Source of the DNA: Pantoea sp. 18069
GTDB taxonomy: Bacteria > Pseudomonadota > Gammaproteobacteria > Burkholderiales > Burkholderiaceae_C
NCBI RefSeq assembly: GCF_902706035.1
Contig: NZ_CACSJA010000043.1
Location: forward strand, 1 to 42,432
DNA length: 42,432 nucleotides
Direction of reading: 5' to 3'
Under the pieces are notes generated by a model, which saw only the letters and a list, made by a program, of their open reading frames with translations, ran no database searches and had not been told where the DNA came from. This document shows, one piece after another, positions 40,647 to 42,432 of this stretch. How positions within the stretch are numbered: position 1 is the stretch's first letter; each line of letters opens with the position of its first letter. Both the position numbers and the translations under genes were made by a program.

Positions 40647-40942
40647 CGTGGCAAACCCATCAACTGCTGGCCGTGCTCAACCTGGTCATCTGCTTCGGCA
40701 TCGCCTGGGCCTGCATTTGCCGGCTCAACTCGGAAATCTGCCGGCGCCACCGCGCGGCGCGCGCGAAGTATTCGCTGCTTCTGGCCGGTGCGCTCGCCAG
40801 TGGCATGCAGCCCGCGCTGTGGGGCTCCTGGCCCACGGTGGGCGGCGTGCTGCTTGCCGGCTGTGTGCTGGCGGGCCTGGGAATCAATGTGGTGCGCTGG
40901 TATGGCCACGCCCGCCCAATGCGAAGAAAGGAAGACCAATGA
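40643..40942 (+). CDS. Small membrane protein 3, possible holin/antiholin
   Basis: 99 aa, ATGA overlaps on both sides. Three hydrophobic segments (about 8-26 LLAVLNLVICFGIAWACIC; 44-60 SLLLAGALASGMQP; 66-86 TVGGVLLAGCVLAGLGINVV) separated by basic loops, and a charged tail. Directly upstream of the endolysin, the usual holin place. Small, basic, with 3 TM: class I holin-like. Confidence 0.7.
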   Translation: MTWQTHQLLAVLNLVICFGIAWACICRLNSEICRRHRAARAKYSLLLAGALASGMQPALWGSWPTVGGVLLAGCVLAGLGINVVRWYGHARPMRRKEDQ

Positions 40943-41460
40943 CATTCGACAAAGCATTCGAGCGCCTGATCGGCCATGAGGGCAAGTTCACCGACAACCC
41001 CAAGGACGACGGCAACTGGACAGGGGGCAAGCAGGGCCGCGGCGAGCTCAAGGGCACCAAGTTCGGCATTGCCGCCAACACCTACCCGCATCTGGACATC
41101 AAGAATCTGACCGTGGACCAAGCCAAGGCGATCTACCTGGAGGATTTTTGGGATGTGATCGGCCAGGCCCACGGCGCGGTCAAGTTCCAGCTGTTCGATG
41201 CCGCAGTGAACCACGGACGCGGCAATGCGGTGCGTATCCTGCAGCGCGCCGTGCGCGCCGCCGATGACGGCGCCTGGGGGCCGCTGTCCCAGGCATCGCT
41301 CGATCGCATGGAGCGGATCAACGGCCATAACGACGTGCTGCTGCGCTTCCTGGCTTATCGCTTCAAGTTCTGGGCCAGCCTGCAAAAGTTCGACGCCTTT
41401 GGCCGTGGCTGGACGAATCGCGGCGCCGAGAACCTGCTGTTTGCAGCGGAGGACAACTGA
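40939..41460 (+). CDS. Endolysin, GH108 family
   Basis: 173 aa; start 40939 has AAAGGAAG upstream. N-terminal GH108 motif FERLIGHEGKFTDNPKDDGN with catalytic Glu14, then GGKQGRGELKGTKFGIAA; C-terminal peptidoglycan-binding region (about 75-165: FQLFDAAVNHGRGNAVRILQ; RFLAYRFKFWASLQKF). It hydrolyses the glycan strands of peptidoglycan. No signal peptide, so it needs a holin for access. Confidence 0.93.
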   Translation: MTFDKAFERLIGHEGKFTDNPKDDGNWTGGKQGRGELKGTKFGIAANTYPHLDIKNLTVDQAKAIYLEDFWDVIGQAHGAVKFQLFDAAVNHGRGNAVRILQRAVRAADDGAWGPLSQASLDRMERINGHNDVLLRFLAYRFKFWASLQKFDAFGRGWTNRGAENLLFAAEDN

Positions 41461-41852
41461 TGTTTGCTCGAATCAAAGCCTACGCCTGGCAACTCCTGGC
41501 CGTTCTGCTGCTGGCCAGCCTGTCGGGCAATGGCGTGCTGGGCTGGGCCTATCTCGGGCAGCGCGACGCGGCGGCGGTCGCGCGGGCCTCGATTGTTGGC
41601 GTGGAGCGTGAGCGCGACGGCGCGCGCGCTGCGGCCCAGGCATGCAGCGACGGTGTGGAGGGGCTGGAGAGTGCGGCGGCGCAGCGGCACGCCAAGGCCG
41701 AGCCAGCGCGCGCCGCAGCGGCCGCGCAGGCCCTGGCGCTGAACCAGCGCGCCGACTACACGCTATCCACGGCGCCGGCCGCGCCCGGCGATGCGTGCGC
41801 GAGCGCGCAGGCCCTGGGGGCGGCCTGGCTGAAGGGGAGGGCCAAGCCATGA
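41460..41852 (+). CDS. Rz: Inner-membrane spanin (Rz-like)
   Basis: 130 aa, start overlapping the endolysin stop (TGATG). One N-terminal membrane anchor (about 10-32: WQLLAVLLLASLSGNGVLGWAYLG), then a charged Ala-rich helix (about 35-100) reaching into the periplasm. With the adjacent lipoprotein it would fuse inner and outer membranes in the last lysis step. Confidence 0.85.
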   Translation: MFARIKAYAWQLLAVLLLASLSGNGVLGWAYLGQRDAAAVARASIVGVERERDGARAAAQACSDGVEGLESAAAQRHAKAEPARAAAAAQALALNQRADYTLSTAPAAPGDACASAQALGAAWLKGRAKP

Positions 41853-42127
41853 AGCACCCCGCACTGCTGCTGTGCGTGCTGACGCTGGGGGGCTGCGCCA
41901 CCGCGCCGCGCGCCGAGATCCAGGCCGTCAAGGTGCCCGTTCCTGTGGAGTGCCGCGAGCCCACGCCGGACCGCCCGAGCATGCCAACCGAGTCCCTAGC
42001 CGACGATGCGGATCCGTTCGAGTTGCTGCGCGCGTCACTGGCCGAGATCGACCGACGCGAGGGCTATGAGATCAAGCTGGTCGCAGCGCTGGAGAATTGC
42101 AAGCGCCCGCTCACTTTGCGAGAGTGA
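41849..42127 (+). CDS. Rz1: Outer-membrane spanin lipoprotein (Rz1-like)
   Basis: 92 aa, ATGA overlap with Rz. Signal peptide with lipobox LTLGGC and lipidated Cys16, followed by a Pro-rich segment (VKVPVPVECREPTPDRPSMP) and a short charged helix. Unlike lambda, where Rz1 is nested inside Rz, the two genes are in tandem with only four bases shared. Confidence 0.85.
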   Translation: MKHPALLLCVLTLGGCATAPRAEIQAVKVPVPVECREPTPDRPSMPTESLADDADPFELLRASLAEIDRREGYEIKLVAALENCKRPLTLRE

Positions 42128-42128
42128 C

Positions 42129-42170
42129 GCGCAGCAGGCGCAGCAGGCGCAGCAGGCGCAGCAGGCGCAG
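42129..42170 (+). repeat. 9-bp tandem repeat after the last late gene
   Basis: Four full GCGCAGCAG units (42129-42164) and a partial one (to 42170), just past the o-spanin stop. From here to the attP arm sites (42297) no gene or terminator is evident; 42171-42295 shows nothing recognisable. Confidence 0.85.
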
Positions 42171-42305
42171 GGGAGCCGGGCCAGGGTGGCGTGCGCCTCG
42201 CTCTGGCGCCGCTGCAGCGCGAGGCAGGCGTGCGTTCGTGCAGGATGTTGCGGCAAAGGTGCGCGCCGCCCAGTTCCCAACTGCAGCAACCAACTCACAC
42301 CAATA

Positions 42306-42432
42306 TCCACACCAATACGGGACCATTCCAGCACCAATATGCCATGTGACGCCGCTGCGCCTCTCTGGCTAGGATGGTCTGGAATGGTCAGCCCCTAGGG
42401 TTCGAATCCCTCCGTTTCCGCCAGGACTTAAA
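42306..42432. repeat. Terminal direct repeat, right copy
   Basis: Identical to 1-127; see the left copy. On a circular map these are one locus, so late genes lead directly into attP and then int. Confidence 0.97.

Overview
The window is one complete temperate siphophage genome of about 42.3 kb, read as a circle. Its first and last 127 bases are identical. The repeat holds the 3' end of a serine tRNA-like gene plus phage-specific DNA, so both ends are the same attP and not an attL/attR pair. GC-rich codon use, the tRNA-Ser attachment core and the gene set suggest a Burkholderiales host, probably Comamonadaceae; this is inference, since no host DNA is present.

Left arm (1-9000, mostly minus strand). 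Next to attP lie int and an excisionase, ending a leftward operon that also carries a Bro-N domain protein, several unknown genes and a 53-aa ribbon-helix-helix (RHH) protein. That small protein diverges from a second, larger RHH protein (5367-5987) across three copies of a 17-bp operator. Further right is a lambda-like immunity region. A leftward promoter (7304-7332) and a rightward promoter (8982-9010) are almost identical over 29 bp and flank a minus-strand unit: an S24/LexA-type CI repressor, a 67-aa protein and a coiled-coil membrane protein in the position of lambda rexA/rexB.

Early right arm (9017-14520, plus strand). Cro-like protein, a small unknown, a CII-type regulator (CP76 family), a DUF1376 O-like replication protein with a likely origin inside its gene, a DnaC-type loader, a DnaB-type helicase, and a zinc-finger protein in the position of the late antiterminator Q. 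A promoter and intrinsic terminator right after it resemble lambda pR'-tR'.

Late arm (14528-42127, plus strand). tRNA-Gly(UCC), HNH nuclease, small and large terminase, HK97-type portal, ClpP-like protease and capsid, connectors, tail tube, tail chaperones G and GT joined by a -1 frameshift at GGGAAAC, a low-GC moron with its own terminator, tape measure, lambda-type tail-tip proteins, a 2860-aa modular central fibre (J), fibre chaperone, three small membrane proteins (holin candidates), a GH108 endolysin and Rz/Rz1-type spanins. Genes commonly overlap by ATGA or TGATG. Several intrinsic terminators lie inside the late operon, as expected if late polymerase is made terminator-resistant.
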